Source: Streptomyces sp. NRRL B-1347
GTDB taxonomy: Bacteria > Actinomycetota > Actinomycetes > Streptomycetales > Streptomycetaceae
Assembly: GCF_000720325.1 (NCBI RefSeq)
Contig: NZ_JOJM01000003.1
Span: 496,001-560,000 of the forward strand
Direction of reading: 5' to 3'
DNA length: 64,000 nt
Part shown: positions 41,806 to 50,515 of the stretch, in pieces
Position numbering within the stretch: position 1 is the first letter of the stretch
How the letters are laid out: each line of letters begins with the position of its first letter
Program-made: the position numbers and the translations under genes
The notes under the pieces: generated by a model
Told to the model about the DNA's origin: nothing
The model's database searches: none
Seen by the model: only the letters and a program-made list of their open reading frames with translations

Positions 41806-42603
41806 ATGGACACCTCACGGACCGACGCCTATCTGCTCCGCATCGGCGCGGAGCGCCCCGCCGCCCCCACCTCGGCGGCCCTGCGCGACCTGCACCTCGC
41901 CCATCTGCGCACCGTCCCCTTCGAGAACCTCGCCATCCACGCGGGCGAAGAGGTCGACCTCGTCGAGGAGGACCTCGTCACGAAGGTCGTCGAAGGCCGC
42001 CGCGGCGGGTTCTGCTACGAACTCAACGGGGCCTTCGCGGCCCTCCTCACCTCGCTCGGCTTCGACGTCGACCTGCTCCAGGCCAGCGTGTACCAGGGCG
42101 ACCGGCTCGGGATCCCGTACGACCACATGGCGCTGCGCGTGCGCACCGCCGACGGCGGCGACTGGCTGGCCGACGTGGGCTTCGGCAAGCACAGCCACCA
42201 CCCGCTCGCCTTCACCGAGCGCGGCGACCAGACCGACCCCGGCGGCACCTTCCGCGTCGCCGAGACGCCCGACGGCGATCTGCGCGTCCTCATGGGCGGC
42301 GAGCCGCAGTACCTGCTCGACCGGCGGCCCCGCGCGCTCACCGACTTCACCGGCGGCGCCTGGTACCACCGCACCTCTCCGAAGTCACACTTCACCCGGT
42401 CCCTGGTGTGCTCGATCCTCACCGACACCGGCCGGGCCACGCTCAGCGGCAGCAGGCTCACCGTCACCCCGCACGGCGGCGAGGCGCGGATCACCGAACT
42501 CGCCACGGACGCGGAGGTCCTGGAGGCCTACGCCACCCTCTTCGGCATCGTCCTCGACGAGGTGCCGCGGCTCGCGTCGCCGGTCCGGGTCGGGGGCCGG
42601 TAG
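41806..42603 (+). CDS. Arylamine N-acetyltransferase
   Basis: 265 residues. The catalytic triad is complete: Cys70 (RRGGFCYELN), His107 (YDHMAL) and Asp123 (LADVGFG). The N-terminal LRTVPFENLAIH is also diagnostic. The enzyme transfers acetyl from acetyl-CoA to arylamines, and relatives close amide rings in natural-product clusters such as ansamycins. No polyketide synthase is near, so a detoxifying role is more likely. ATG 41806 has no clear ribosome site. Confidence 0.92.
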   Translation: MDTSRTDAYLLRIGAERPAAPTSAALRDLHLAHLRTVPFENLAIHAGEEVDLVEEDLVTKVVEGRRGGFCYELNGAFAALLTSLGFDVDLLQASVYQGDRLGIPYDHMALRVRTADGGDWLADVGFGKHSHHPLAFTERGDQTDPGGTFRVAETPDGDLRVLMGGEPQYLLDRRPRALTDFTGGAWYHRTSPKSHFTRSLVCSILTDTGRATLSGSRLTVTPHGGEARITELATDAEVLEAYATLFGIVLDEVPRLASPVRVGGR

Positions 42604-42767
42604 CCGAACGGCGGGCGGGGGTGTCCTTGCGACATGACACCGGGGAGCGGGCACCATGCAGCACGTCCGCTCCTTTGTCCAGGCTTCCCGGCCCGTTTCG
42701 GCGCCCGCCGGGCCCGGTGACGTTCGTCGCGGCGGGTGCGGCGCGCCCGGACGTAGGCTGCGGCACT

Positions 42768-44051
42768 GTGAAGAGACACATACCTTTCGACCGGCTGCAC
42801 AACTGCCGTGACCTAGGGGGCTACGTCACTGAGGACGGCCGTACGGTGCGGTGGGGGAAGGTGTACCGGTCGGACTCGCTGAGCAAGCTGCGGGGCGCCG
42901 ACTGGGAACGCTTCCTCGGCCTCGGTGTCCGCACGGTCATCGATCTGCGCCACCCCCGGGAGATCGAGGCGAAGGGCCGGGTCCCGGACCACGCGTCCTT
43001 CGCCTATCACCACCTGAGCGTCGAGCACCGGGCCGACGACCGGGCCGACGACCGGGCCGCGTCGGAGCCCGACACGGACGCCGGGCGCCATCTGGCCGAC
43101 CGCTACCTGGAGATGGCCGAGGACGGCGTCAAGGAGCTGCGCCGGGCGCTCGAACTGATCGCCGAGGACGGCTCGGGTCCCGTGGTGTTCCACTGCGTGT
43201 CCGGCAAGGACCGCACGGGGCTGCTCGCCGCGCTCGTGCTCAGCCTCCTGGGTGTGGCCGAGGCCGACGTGGTCGAGGACTTCGCCCTCACCGGCCTCGC
43301 CACCGACCGGCTCGTCGCCGACTGGCGCGCCACCCACCCGGGCCGCGAACTGCCCTGGCCCACCTTCGGCCAGGCGCCCGCGGACGCGATGCGCCTCTTC
43401 CTCGCCGGGATCACCGAGCGGTACGGCTCCCTGCGCGCCTACGCCGCCCGTCTCCTGGACGCCGACGAGGAGTTGGTGGCCGCGCTGCGGGCCGCCCTCC
43501 TGGAGGGGCCCGAGCTGACCTTCCGGCGGGCCGGCGCGTCCGACCTCGCCGAGCTCGTGCGGCTGCGCGACGCGGCCGCGCGCTGGCAGATCTCCCGGGG
43601 CATCGCCCAGTGGCAGCCCGGCGAGCTGGGCGAGGACCACTTCGCGGCGCGGCTCGCGGACAGCGAGGTGTGGCTCGCGACGCTGGGACCCGACGGACCC
43701 GTCGCCGGCGCCTTCGAGCTGTGGTGGGACGACCCCGCCCCGTGGGGCCCGCAGCCGCCGACCGCCGGTTACGTGCACCGTCTGATGACGGACCGGGACA
43801 CCGCGCCGCCGCGCACCGGGCTCCTCCTGCTCGCGCACGCCGAGCGCCGCATCCGCGCCGCCGGGCGCGGGCTGAGCCGCCTCGACTGCCGCTCCAACAA
43901 CCCGCGGCTGCGGGCGTACTACGCGGCCGCGGGCTACCGGGAGGTCGGCGAGCTCGCGTCGAAGGACGGCGGGGTCGCGGGCCGGTACGCCGTCACGCTC
44001 ATGGAGAAGCCGCTGGAGGCGGCCGACCGGGACCTCACAGCGAGGCCTTGA
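42768..44051 (+). CDS. Tyrosine phosphatase-GNAT acetyltransferase fusion
   Basis: 427 residues. Residues 1-245 form a Y_phosphatase3-type domain: NCRDLGGY at the N-terminus, IDLRHPREIEAKG, and the P-loop HCVSGKDRTG with Cys143 and Arg149. Residues about 247-420 form a GNAT N-acetyltransferase: LTFRRAGASDLAELVRLRDA, then YVHRLMTDRDTAPPRTGLLL and LRAYYAAAGYREVGELASK. The two catalytic domains seem intact and in one frame. GTG 42768 comes nine bases after a TAGGCT -10-like box, so the transcript may be leaderless. It overlaps the end of the convergent phosphatase by 17 bp. Confidence 0.86.
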   Translation: MKRHIPFDRLHNCRDLGGYVTEDGRTVRWGKVYRSDSLSKLRGADWERFLGLGVRTVIDLRHPREIEAKGRVPDHASFAYHHLSVEHRADDRADDRAASEPDTDAGRHLADRYLEMAEDGVKELRRALELIAEDGSGPVVFHCVSGKDRTGLLAALVLSLLGVAEADVVEDFALTGLATDRLVADWRATHPGRELPWPTFGQAPADAMRLFLAGITERYGSLRAYAARLLDADEELVAALRAALLEGPELTFRRAGASDLAELVRLRDAAARWQISRGIAQWQPGELGEDHFAARLADSEVWLATLGPDGPVAGAFELWWDDPAPWGPQPPTAGYVHRLMTDRDTAPPRTGLLLLAHAERRIRAAGRGLSRLDCRSNNPRLRAYYAAAGYREVGELASKDGGVAGRYAVTLMEKPLEAADRDLTARP

Positions 44052-44832
44052 TGCGGCGCGGCGCGTCGGCCAGGCGGCTGATCAGCGAGACCACGTCCGG
44101 GGGCTGGCGGCTGGCGTCCCGGTCGGCGCTGAGCACGTAGTAGATCTGCTCCAGGGACGGCGGGCCGACCGCGACGGTGCGCAGGGCCGCCTGGCCGGGC
44201 GTGGCCTGCCCGGTGCGGACGAGGTAGGCGGCCGCCATCGAGCCGGTGCGGCCGACGCCCGCGCCGCAGTGCACGTAGACCGGCCCCTTCGCCTCGGCGA
44301 CGACGCGCAGGAACCGGTCGACCTGCGCGCCGTCGGGCGTCTGTCCGTCGCGGACGGGCAGCCGTACGACGTCGAGCCCGGCGCGTCCGGGGCGCGCGAG
44401 TTCCGTCGGGCTCAGGTGCTCGGCCCGCAGGTCCACCACCGTGTGGATGCCGTGTGCGGCGAGCGCGCGGTAGCCGGCCTCGGTGGGTGCGGAGCCGCGC
44501 CACAGCCGGTCGTCGACCCGCTGGAAGTGGCGGACGCCGGTCATCTCCCGCTCGGCGCTCACGCGTTCGCCCGCCCAGGCCGAGACGGCGAGCACGCCGA
44601 GTGCCGTGGACGCCCAGAAGACGGTGTAGCCGAGCACGCACAGGCCGACCAGCTTCAGTGCGCGCCGGGGCGTCGGCCGTCTGGCTCTCAGTTTCCGGCC
44701 CGCGTTCGCGCACGCGGCGCTCGCGGTCGCGGTGGCCGCGCCGAGCCGCGCGGCGGCACGGGCGCAGGTGTCCCGGGCGGAGGAGGTACGGGATAACAAG
44801 CGGTCACCACCAGAGGGCGTGCGCGTCGGCAC
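44035..44832 (-). CDS. Membrane-anchored dual-specificity-type phosphatase
   Basis: 265 residues. A basic N-terminal tail, one membrane helix (about residues 60-85, LVGLCVLGYTVFWASTALGV), then a phosphatase domain with VDDRLWRGSAPTEAGYRALA, VVDLRAEHLSP and the P-loop HCGAGVGRTGS (Cys189, Arg195). Such enzymes remove phosphate from Tyr/Ser/Thr or from phosphoinositides; the substrate is unknown. The topology puts the catalytic domain on one side of the membrane, probably outside if the N-terminal basic tail stays in. Its 3' end overlaps that of the fusion phosphatase on the other strand. Confidence 0.84.
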   Translation of the reverse strand: MPTRTPSGGDRLLSRTSSARDTCARAAARLGAATATASAACANAGRKLRARRPTPRRALKLVGLCVLGYTVFWASTALGVLAVSAWAGERVSAEREMTGVRHFQRVDDRLWRGSAPTEAGYRALAAHGIHTVVDLRAEHLSPTELARPGRAGLDVVRLPVRDGQTPDGAQVDRFLRVVAEAKGPVYVHCGAGVGRTGSMAAAYLVRTGQATPGQAALRTVAVGPPSLEQIYYVLSADRDASRQPPDVVSLISRLADAPRRIKASL

Positions 44833-44998
44833 ACCGGACTTCGGGGAGGGAGGCGCAGGCCTCGTCCAGGCTACCGGCGTCCGCGGGGCCCGGCGACCCG
44901 GTCCGCCCGCCCCACGCGCCTCACCCGTACCCCCAACTCTCTTGGGCAGCAGCCGAGTTGGCTGGACCTCCGGAATCCGCCCGTGCGCACGCGCGGCC

Positions 44999-45916
44999 TC
45001 AGTGGTCGCGGTCGGCCTGCTTCACCTGGCTCTCGCCCAGGACCCTCGCGCTCGTACGGTGTGCCGTCGCGTCGGTGAGGCAGCCGCGCAGCCGCATCAC
45101 GTCGTGCGCGGAGAGGGCGGGGCGGATCACTCCGGCCCACACGTCGCCGTCCAGGCGGGTCAGCGGCGCGTGGACGTTCAGGGCGGCGGTGGACCTGCGG
45201 CAGCTCTCCCACAGGGCCCGCGCGGCGAGCGCGCGGGCCTCCGCGCCGTCGTTGCCGCGCACCCGCACCTCGTACACCACGGTGGTCGCGGCCGCGCCCG
45301 TGGCCTTGGCCGGGCGGGTCTGGGTGGCGTCGGAGAGGGTGTCCACGAGCAGCGCGAGCAGCAGGACGGCGGCCACGGCGGCCCCGCTCACCACGGCGGT
45401 GCGCAGGGCGCGCGGCCGGGGCACGGCCTCGCGGTCCTCCAACTCCGGTATGCGGCCGTGCCGTTCGTCGCCGGGCGCGGCGAGGGCCGCGAGGCGCCCG
45501 GCGAGCCTGCGCTCGGCGCCGGGCCGGACGGTGGCCGCCGAGATCTTCTGCACGACCCAGGCGACGCCCGAGAGCAGGGCCCCGGCCGCCATCAGGACCG
45601 GCACGAAGACGTAGGTGCGGTGGGCGCCGTCCGGGGTGCCGGGCTCCAGCCAGCGGAACCGTACGCCCTCCTCGGCCCGGGACTCCTGCAGGCGCCGCCA
45701 CACCTCCTCGGTGCGCCGGCTGGAGTCGGCCAGCTGCCGCTCCAGGCGGCCGAGCCGGCTGAGCAGCACCGTGCCCACGAGGAGGCCCTCGATGACCAGC
45801 AGGAGCACACCGCAGATGAGGGCGCGCTGCCACTCCCAGCGGGTGAGGTAGACGACGCTGTAGGTGGCGGCCGCGGCGGCGCTGAGGCCGCCGAGGAGAT
45901 AGCTCACGTACTTCAT
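44999..45916 (-). CDS. Membrane protein coupled to the PEP-utilising enzyme
   Basis: 305 residues. Four hydrophobic segments: about residues 5-22, 30-52 (ALICGVLLLVIEGLLVGTVL), 105-125 (VPVLMAAGALLSGVAWVV) and 170-190 (VSGAAVAAVLLLALLVDTL). A coiled-coil-like polar region (LERQLADSSRRTEEVWRRLQ) lies between segments 2 and 3, and a C-terminal domain of about 110 residues with two Cys ends the protein. I recognise no family. Its ATG overlaps the stop of the upstream gene (ATGA, 45913-45916), implying that the two products are made and may work together. Confidence 0.72.
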   Translation of the reverse strand: MKYVSYLLGGLSAAAAATYSVVYLTRWEWQRALICGVLLLVIEGLLVGTVLLSRLGRLERQLADSSRRTEEVWRRLQESRAEEGVRFRWLEPGTPDGAHRTYVFVPVLMAAGALLSGVAWVVQKISAATVRPGAERRLAGRLAALAAPGDERHGRIPELEDREAVPRPRALRTAVVSGAAVAAVLLLALLVDTLSDATQTRPAKATGAAATTVVYEVRVRGNDGAEARALAARALWESCRRSTAALNVHAPLTRLDGDVWAGVIRPALSAHDVMRLRGCLTDATAHRTSARVLGESQVKQADRDH

Positions 45917-48189
45917 GACGCCATGCCCTCCGTGTGGTCGGCGCCGCCCCGGGGTGCGGCGGGCGGCTCGCCGACGGCCGCCATCCGCACCACTTCGACG
46001 GCGCCCGTGCCGCCGTCCACCGTCAGCCGGGTCCCGGCGGGGAAGCGGTCCAGGGCGTCGGGGACACCGACGGCCGTCGGCACCTGGTACTCGCGGGCCA
46101 GCACGGCGAGGTGGGAGAGCACGCTGCCGGTCTCCGCGACGAGCCCGGTGAGCCCGGGCAGGAGCGGGGCGAGCGCCGGGTCGAGGGCGCGGACGACCAG
46201 GACCGCGAACCGGGGGCGCTCGCCGCTGCCGTGCCAGGCCGTGCCGGAGCCGAAGCCGCCGCCCGCGCCCTGCCCGTCGGCGGCCGCCCGGCGCCTGCCC
46301 GGCTCGGCCACGGGGCGGCCGTCCGCGAGCCGGAACGCGGCGGGCAGCTCCGAGCGCTGCGGCCGCGGCAGGCGCTCGTGCAGGTCGGCGGGGAGCCCCT
46401 TGCCGTCGCCCGCGGCGGTCAGCTCGGCCCAGCGCAGCAGGGCGATGCGGTCCGGGTCGTCGAGGAGCTCGACGGCGGTCAGTCTGCGGGCCATCTCGCG
46501 CACCATGGCGGCCTGCATCTCCTGTACCCAGCGCACGCGCAGGCGCAGGCCCTCGCGGGTGGGCAGCACGGCCGTGCCGCGCGGCACGCCGGTCAGGGCG
46601 GGGCGCCCGGGCAGCGGCGGGCGCGGGCCGAGCGCGGGCGGCAGGAGCGAGAGGAGCACCGGGTGGCGGGCGACGAGGCGGGCGTCGTCGGGCTCGTCCG
46701 CGCGGGCCTCGGCGAGCACGGCGAGCGCCTCGCCGACGGCGGTGGCGCCCGAGCCCTGCCCGAGGACCGCCCCGGCCAGGGACTCCTGGGCGTGCAGCGC
46801 GGAGAGGACCGTACGCCCCCAGGAGACGGCGGCCAGCAGACGCCCGCTCAGCATCTGGGCGGGGGCGGGCAGTTCGCTCAGGTAGCGGTCGACGTCGGCC
46901 GTGAGGTCGAGCGCGAGCGTCGGCAGCGTCGTCCGCACCCGGCCCATGCGCCAGGCGGCGGTGGCGCGCCGGGCCGCGGGCGCCGGATTGAGGAAGCCGA
47001 GCAGTCGGTGGGTGGGCGGGGCGGCGCCGAGCAGCCGCAGGTCGGCGGCCGCGCGGCCGTCGACGGTGGTCACGGGCGGCAGCCTGCGCAGGCGGCGGCG
47101 CGGCGCCGCGCCCGCGATGTCCAGGGCGACCGAGAGCCCGTGCGCCATGGGGACCAGCCACAGGTCCTCCTCCAGGGGTTGCAGCACCCCGGGGAAGGTC
47201 TCGGCGACCGGCCCGGGGCCGAGCAGCCGTGCGCGGCGCGCGGGGCGCGGGGGCAGCGCGGTGATGGGGCGGGTCTGGAACAGCCAGAGCCGGTCGTCGG
47301 CGTCGAAGGCGAACTCGATGTCCTGCGGGCCCCCGAACTCCCGCTGCGCGTCCCGGGCCAGGCGCAGCAGCCGCAGTTGGCGGCCGCGCGCGAGGAGCCG
47401 CGCGTCGCGGGGTTCGCCGGGCTCGGTGTGGACCTGGCGGCCGTGCCGGGTCAGGTGGTAGCGCACGCCCTGGACGCTGCCGTTCACCAGGCGGTCGGGG
47501 CCGCCGTCGACGGCGCTGATGACGACCCGGTCGCGGCGCCCCGCCATCGGGTCGGCCCCGAACATCACGCCGCCCACGGTCGCGTGCACCATGGGCTGCA
47601 CGAGCACCGCCATGTCGGGGTGCGGGCCGCGGCCTGCGCCCGCGGGCGTGCGCCGGGCCGAGCGCAGCACCCGCCGCACGGCGTCGGTGAAGTCGCCCCA
47701 CCCGCGCACGTCGAGCACGGTCTCGAAGAGCCCCGCGAGGGACGAGTCGGCGGCGTCCTCCCACGCGGACGAGGACCGCACGACGAGGGGCCGCATCCCG
47801 TCGTCGCTCAACTCCCGCCAGGCGCGACGCAGTTCCTGCTCACCGCGTATGGACTCCCCGTGCAAGGACTCATCACGCATGGACTCCCCGCGCAAGGGAT
47901 CCTCGCGTAAGGACTCACCACGAGGGGGCACCTCGCGAGGGGCCTCACCACGGGAAGCGGAGCCTACGACGCCCGCGGAGCCCCCGACGTCCACGGATCC
48001 CACGGCCTCCTCGGAACCCGCGGCGTCCGCCAACTCCGCGGGTATCAGTACGAACCCCGGCAGCACGGGCAGCCCCGCGCCCGCGGCCCGGGCCAGATGG
48101 GCCGCCTTCGCGCCCGCGAGCCGCGGCTCGCGGGCGCGCCGCGCCTCAAGCCCCACCACCACCAGCCGGTCCGTCTCCACCCCGATCAT
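45913..48189 (-). CDS. PEP/pyruvate-binding (PPDK-like) and PEP-mobile-domain enzyme
   Basis: 758 residues. The N-terminal PPDK/PEP-synthase ATP-grasp-like region starts LAGAKAAHLARAAGAGLPVL and continues with VVRSSSAWEDAADSSLAGLF, QPMVHATVGGVMFGADP and IEFAFDADDRLWLFQTRPIT. The C-terminal swivelling domain holds the phospho-His motif TGSVLSHLAVLAREYQVPTA. Rifampin phosphotransferases and other PEP-utilising-type enzymes share this layout. A run of about seven 5-residue repeats (RGESL, REDPL, RGESM, RDESL) interrupts the N-terminal domain at residues 80-119. ATG 48189 has AAGGAGG upstream. It may phosphorylate a small molecule; the membrane partner downstream is coupled. Confidence 0.8.
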   Translation of the reverse strand: MIGVETDRLVVVGLEARRAREPRLAGAKAAHLARAAGAGLPVLPGFVLIPAELADAAGSEEAVGSVDVGGSAGVVGSASRGEAPREVPPRGESLREDPLRGESMRDESLHGESIRGEQELRRAWRELSDDGMRPLVVRSSSAWEDAADSSLAGLFETVLDVRGWGDFTDAVRRVLRSARRTPAGAGRGPHPDMAVLVQPMVHATVGGVMFGADPMAGRRDRVVISAVDGGPDRLVNGSVQGVRYHLTRHGRQVHTEPGEPRDARLLARGRQLRLLRLARDAQREFGGPQDIEFAFDADDRLWLFQTRPITALPPRPARRARLLGPGPVAETFPGVLQPLEEDLWLVPMAHGLSVALDIAGAAPRRRLRRLPPVTTVDGRAAADLRLLGAAPPTHRLLGFLNPAPAARRATAAWRMGRVRTTLPTLALDLTADVDRYLSELPAPAQMLSGRLLAAVSWGRTVLSALHAQESLAGAVLGQGSGATAVGEALAVLAEARADEPDDARLVARHPVLLSLLPPALGPRPPLPGRPALTGVPRGTAVLPTREGLRLRVRWVQEMQAAMVREMARRLTAVELLDDPDRIALLRWAELTAAGDGKGLPADLHERLPRPQRSELPAAFRLADGRPVAEPGRRRAAADGQGAGGGFGSGTAWHGSGERPRFAVLVVRALDPALAPLLPGLTGLVAETGSVLSHLAVLAREYQVPTAVGVPDALDRFPAGTRLTVDGGTGAVEVVRMAAVGEPPAAPRGGADHTEGMAS

Positions 48190-48681
48190 GGCCTGCCTCC
48201 TTCGCCCGACCGCGCGCCCCGTACCGCCCGCGCATCCAGTTCTCGGCGCCTTTCCTACGAGGTGAGGCCCTGCGCGCCCGCCGCGTCCGGGAGGCGTCCG
48301 GCTGCTGCCGCGTCCCTCCCCGAAGCCGGAGCGGCTTCTCGCGCGCGGACCGGAACGCCACCTCCCCTTTCCTCCCGGCCGGTTCGCCCACCGGACGAAA
48401 CGCCAGGCCATGAAGCCGGGCCAGAAATCATCCAGCCCTTAGCACGGACGCGTGACCGCCCCATGAAGTTGAGTACAAGCCCACCCGAATTCGGCCAAGC
48501 CCCACCGGGCCGTGCCGGCGGCACGGCGATGGCACAGCGACGCGACAACGCCTCGCCCCTCTTGGCATCCCGTCCGGGAACCGGTCGGCGAACCCCTCGC
48601 GTGGAGGAGTCATCGACCCGCGTACGCGCCGCCGGGGATGTCCGGCACCGCCGCGCGGACGGCAACGCAGGAGGGTGCCCG
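48190..48681. other. 492-bp divergent gap with no supported gene
   Basis: The stretch lies between the PEP-utilising-type enzyme and the DUF6082 gene and should hold both promoters. I see no confident -35/-10 pair, operator or RNA structure. The text near 48420-48500 is AT-richer than its surroundings and is the most likely promoter area. Confidence 0.4.
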
Positions 48682-49134
48682 ATGGCCGTTGTCTCGCTGT
48701 TCATTTCGGCTGCCGCACTGGCGGGGATCGCGCTCTCGCTCATCTACCAGTCCCGGCAGACACGGCTCTCCCGCGAGGAGAGCATGCGGGCGTCCCACCG
48801 GGAGCTCCTCGTGATGTCCATCAACGACAACGTCCTGCGCCCCTGCTGGGGAAGTCCGCTGGCGGAGCTGCCGGAGGAGAAGGCGCGGCAGATGCTCTTC
48901 GCCAACCTCATCGTGTCCTGGTGGCACTCGGCATACTTGATCAAGGAGACGAAGGACCGACAACTGCGCATCCTGTGCTATGGGTTCTTCCAGGGGGATG
49001 TGGGGCGGGAGTACTGGGCCCGGGCCCGTGCCGGATGGAGTGATCTGGCGGCGGCCGGGGCATCCGCACAGACCAAGCGGTTCGTGGCCATCGCGGACGA
49101 GGAGTACGCGTCCGTGCTCGCCGCGCGCGCCTAG
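48682..49134 (+). CDS. DUF6082 family membrane-anchored protein
   Basis: 150 residues. An N-terminal membrane helix (VVSLFISAAALAGIALSLIY) is followed by a helical cytoplasmic domain (QTRLSREESMRASHRELLVM, ARQMLFANLIVSWWHSAYLI, ILCYGFFQGDVGREYWARAR). This pattern is the DUF6082 family, frequent and multi-copy in Streptomyces, with no known function. ATG 48682 has AGGAGGG upstream. It precedes a methyltransferase gene by 76 bp on the same strand and may be cotranscribed with it. Confidence 0.75.
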   Translation: MAVVSLFISAAALAGIALSLIYQSRQTRLSREESMRASHRELLVMSINDNVLRPCWGSPLAELPEEKARQMLFANLIVSWWHSAYLIKETKDRQLRILCYGFFQGDVGREYWARARAGWSDLAAAGASAQTKRFVAIADEEYASVLAARA

Positions 49135-49210
49135 CCGTCCGGTGCCGCATGCGCCGGTGCGCCGCCCCGCACCCGCCGCACGCTGTCGGCAGACGCAGAG
49201 AGGCGAAGAC

Positions 49211-49945
49211 GTGACAGGCAGTCAGTTCGACGAGCTCGGGCAGGTCTACGAGGAGTCATCGGGGATGGCCTTCAGGCAGGGGCTGGAGTTTCCCACCGTG
49301 CTCGGTCACCTCGGTGACGTCGGGAGCCAGGACATACTCGACTTCGGCTGCGGCAGCGGGGTCTACTCCCGGCTGCTGGCGCGTCGCGGCGCGCGGCGGA
49401 TCGTCGGTCTGGACGCGTCCGAGGGCATGGTCGACCACTGCCGCCGCCGCGAGGAGGACGAGCCCCTCGGTGTCGAGTACGTCGCGGGGGCGCTCCCGGA
49501 GCGGCTGCACGGCGCCTTCGACACCGTGCTCGGCGTGTATGTGCTGCCGCACGCCGAGACGTACGACGCGCTCGTCGCGATGTGCCGGGCCGTCGCGGCG
49601 GCGCTGCGGCCCGGCGGGCGGTTCCTGACCCTGCCCATCCACCCGGACGTCCACCCGGACCCGGACCACTACGCCCGCTACGGCTTCCGCCTGGACGTCA
49701 GCGCCCGCGAGGACGGCGCCCCGGTGGACTTCGGGTTCACCGTCGGCGAGCACAGCGCCCGGTTCACCGCCCGCTACTGGACCGCCGCGTCCCTGGACGG
49801 CGCGCTGCGCGAGGCGGGCTTCAGCACGCCCGAGTGGCGCACGCACCAGGTGTCCGAGACCGCCGAGCCGGGCCCTTCGGACGCCTTCTGGGCCCGCTAC
49901 CTCACGACCCCGCACGCGGCGGTCCTGGACGCGCGCAAGGCCTGA
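49211..49945 (+). CDS. Class I SAM-dependent methyltransferase
   Basis: 244 residues. Motif I is ILDFGCGSGVYSRLLARRGA, the acidic residue after strand 2 is in VGLDASEGMVDHC, and motif IV-like text is FDTVLGVYVLPHAETYDALV. No further domain shows the substrate; small molecules are most likely. GTG 49211 has AGAGAGGCGAAG upstream. It follows the DUF6082 gene, and pairing of the two is seen as adjacency only. Confidence 0.84.
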   Translation: MTGSQFDELGQVYEESSGMAFRQGLEFPTVLGHLGDVGSQDILDFGCGSGVYSRLLARRGARRIVGLDASEGMVDHCRRREEDEPLGVEYVAGALPERLHGAFDTVLGVYVLPHAETYDALVAMCRAVAAALRPGGRFLTLPIHPDVHPDPDHYARYGFRLDVSAREDGAPVDFGFTVGEHSARFTARYWTAASLDGALREAGFSTPEWRTHQVSETAEPGPSDAFWARYLTTPHAAVLDARKA

Positions 49946-49956
49946 GGGACCGCCGC

Positions 49957-50328
49957 TCAGCCCTCGCCGCCGGGCGGCGGGCCGGGCTCCCGGTGCCGGT
50001 GCGGCAGGTGCAGGGAGTGCACGTGGTGCGGGCGCGGCGGGTGTTCCGCGGCGTGGGCCCGGTCGGCGAACCCGGGCGCCATCACGTGCACGCGGCGCCC
50101 GCCGCACTTGGGGCACACCGCCGCCGCGAGCGGGGAGCGCAGGGCGTTGCCGTCCTCGTCGACGTACTCCTGGGTGACCGACCCGGCGGCCCCGGCGGTC
50201 CCGGCGGGGGTCGCGAGGCCCGCGGGGTCGGAGAAGAACATGACCCGGAAGCTGGACTCCCAGGTCTCCCCGCAGTCCCCGCAGGTGAAGGCGAAGGTCT
50301 CGGTGACCGGCTCTGGCTCGGGCGGCAT
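49957..50328 (-). CDS. Small zinc-ribbon protein with His-rich tail
   Basis: 123 residues. CGDC (about residues 16-19) and CPKC (about 72-75) can bind one Zn. The end is strongly His/Pro-rich (HPPRPHHVHSLHLPHRHREP), which may bind metal too. No family is recognised. ATG 50328 has GAGGAG upstream. The gene is convergent with the methyltransferase. A metal-handling or nucleic-acid-binding role is possible but unsupported beyond the ligands. Confidence 0.68.
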   Translation of the reverse strand: MPPEPEPVTETFAFTCGDCGETWESSFRVMFFSDPAGLATPAGTAGAAGSVTQEYVDEDGNALRSPLAAAVCPKCGGRRVHVMAPGFADRAHAAEHPPRPHHVHSLHLPHRHREPGPPPGGEG

Positions 50329-50515
50329 GGGCACTCCTCGTCGTCGCTCCCCCGGGCGTCCCAGCCCACAGCGCGCCGCGCGGCCCGGCAACTCGAACGC
50401 GCCGGTCGGGCGGCGCGCCCGGGAAAAAGCCGGTGGCCCGGTGACCGTCGAGGTCACCGGGCCACCGGGCCGTGCGCTGTGTGCGTACGTTCCGCACAGT
50501 CAGCGCGTCAGCGCG

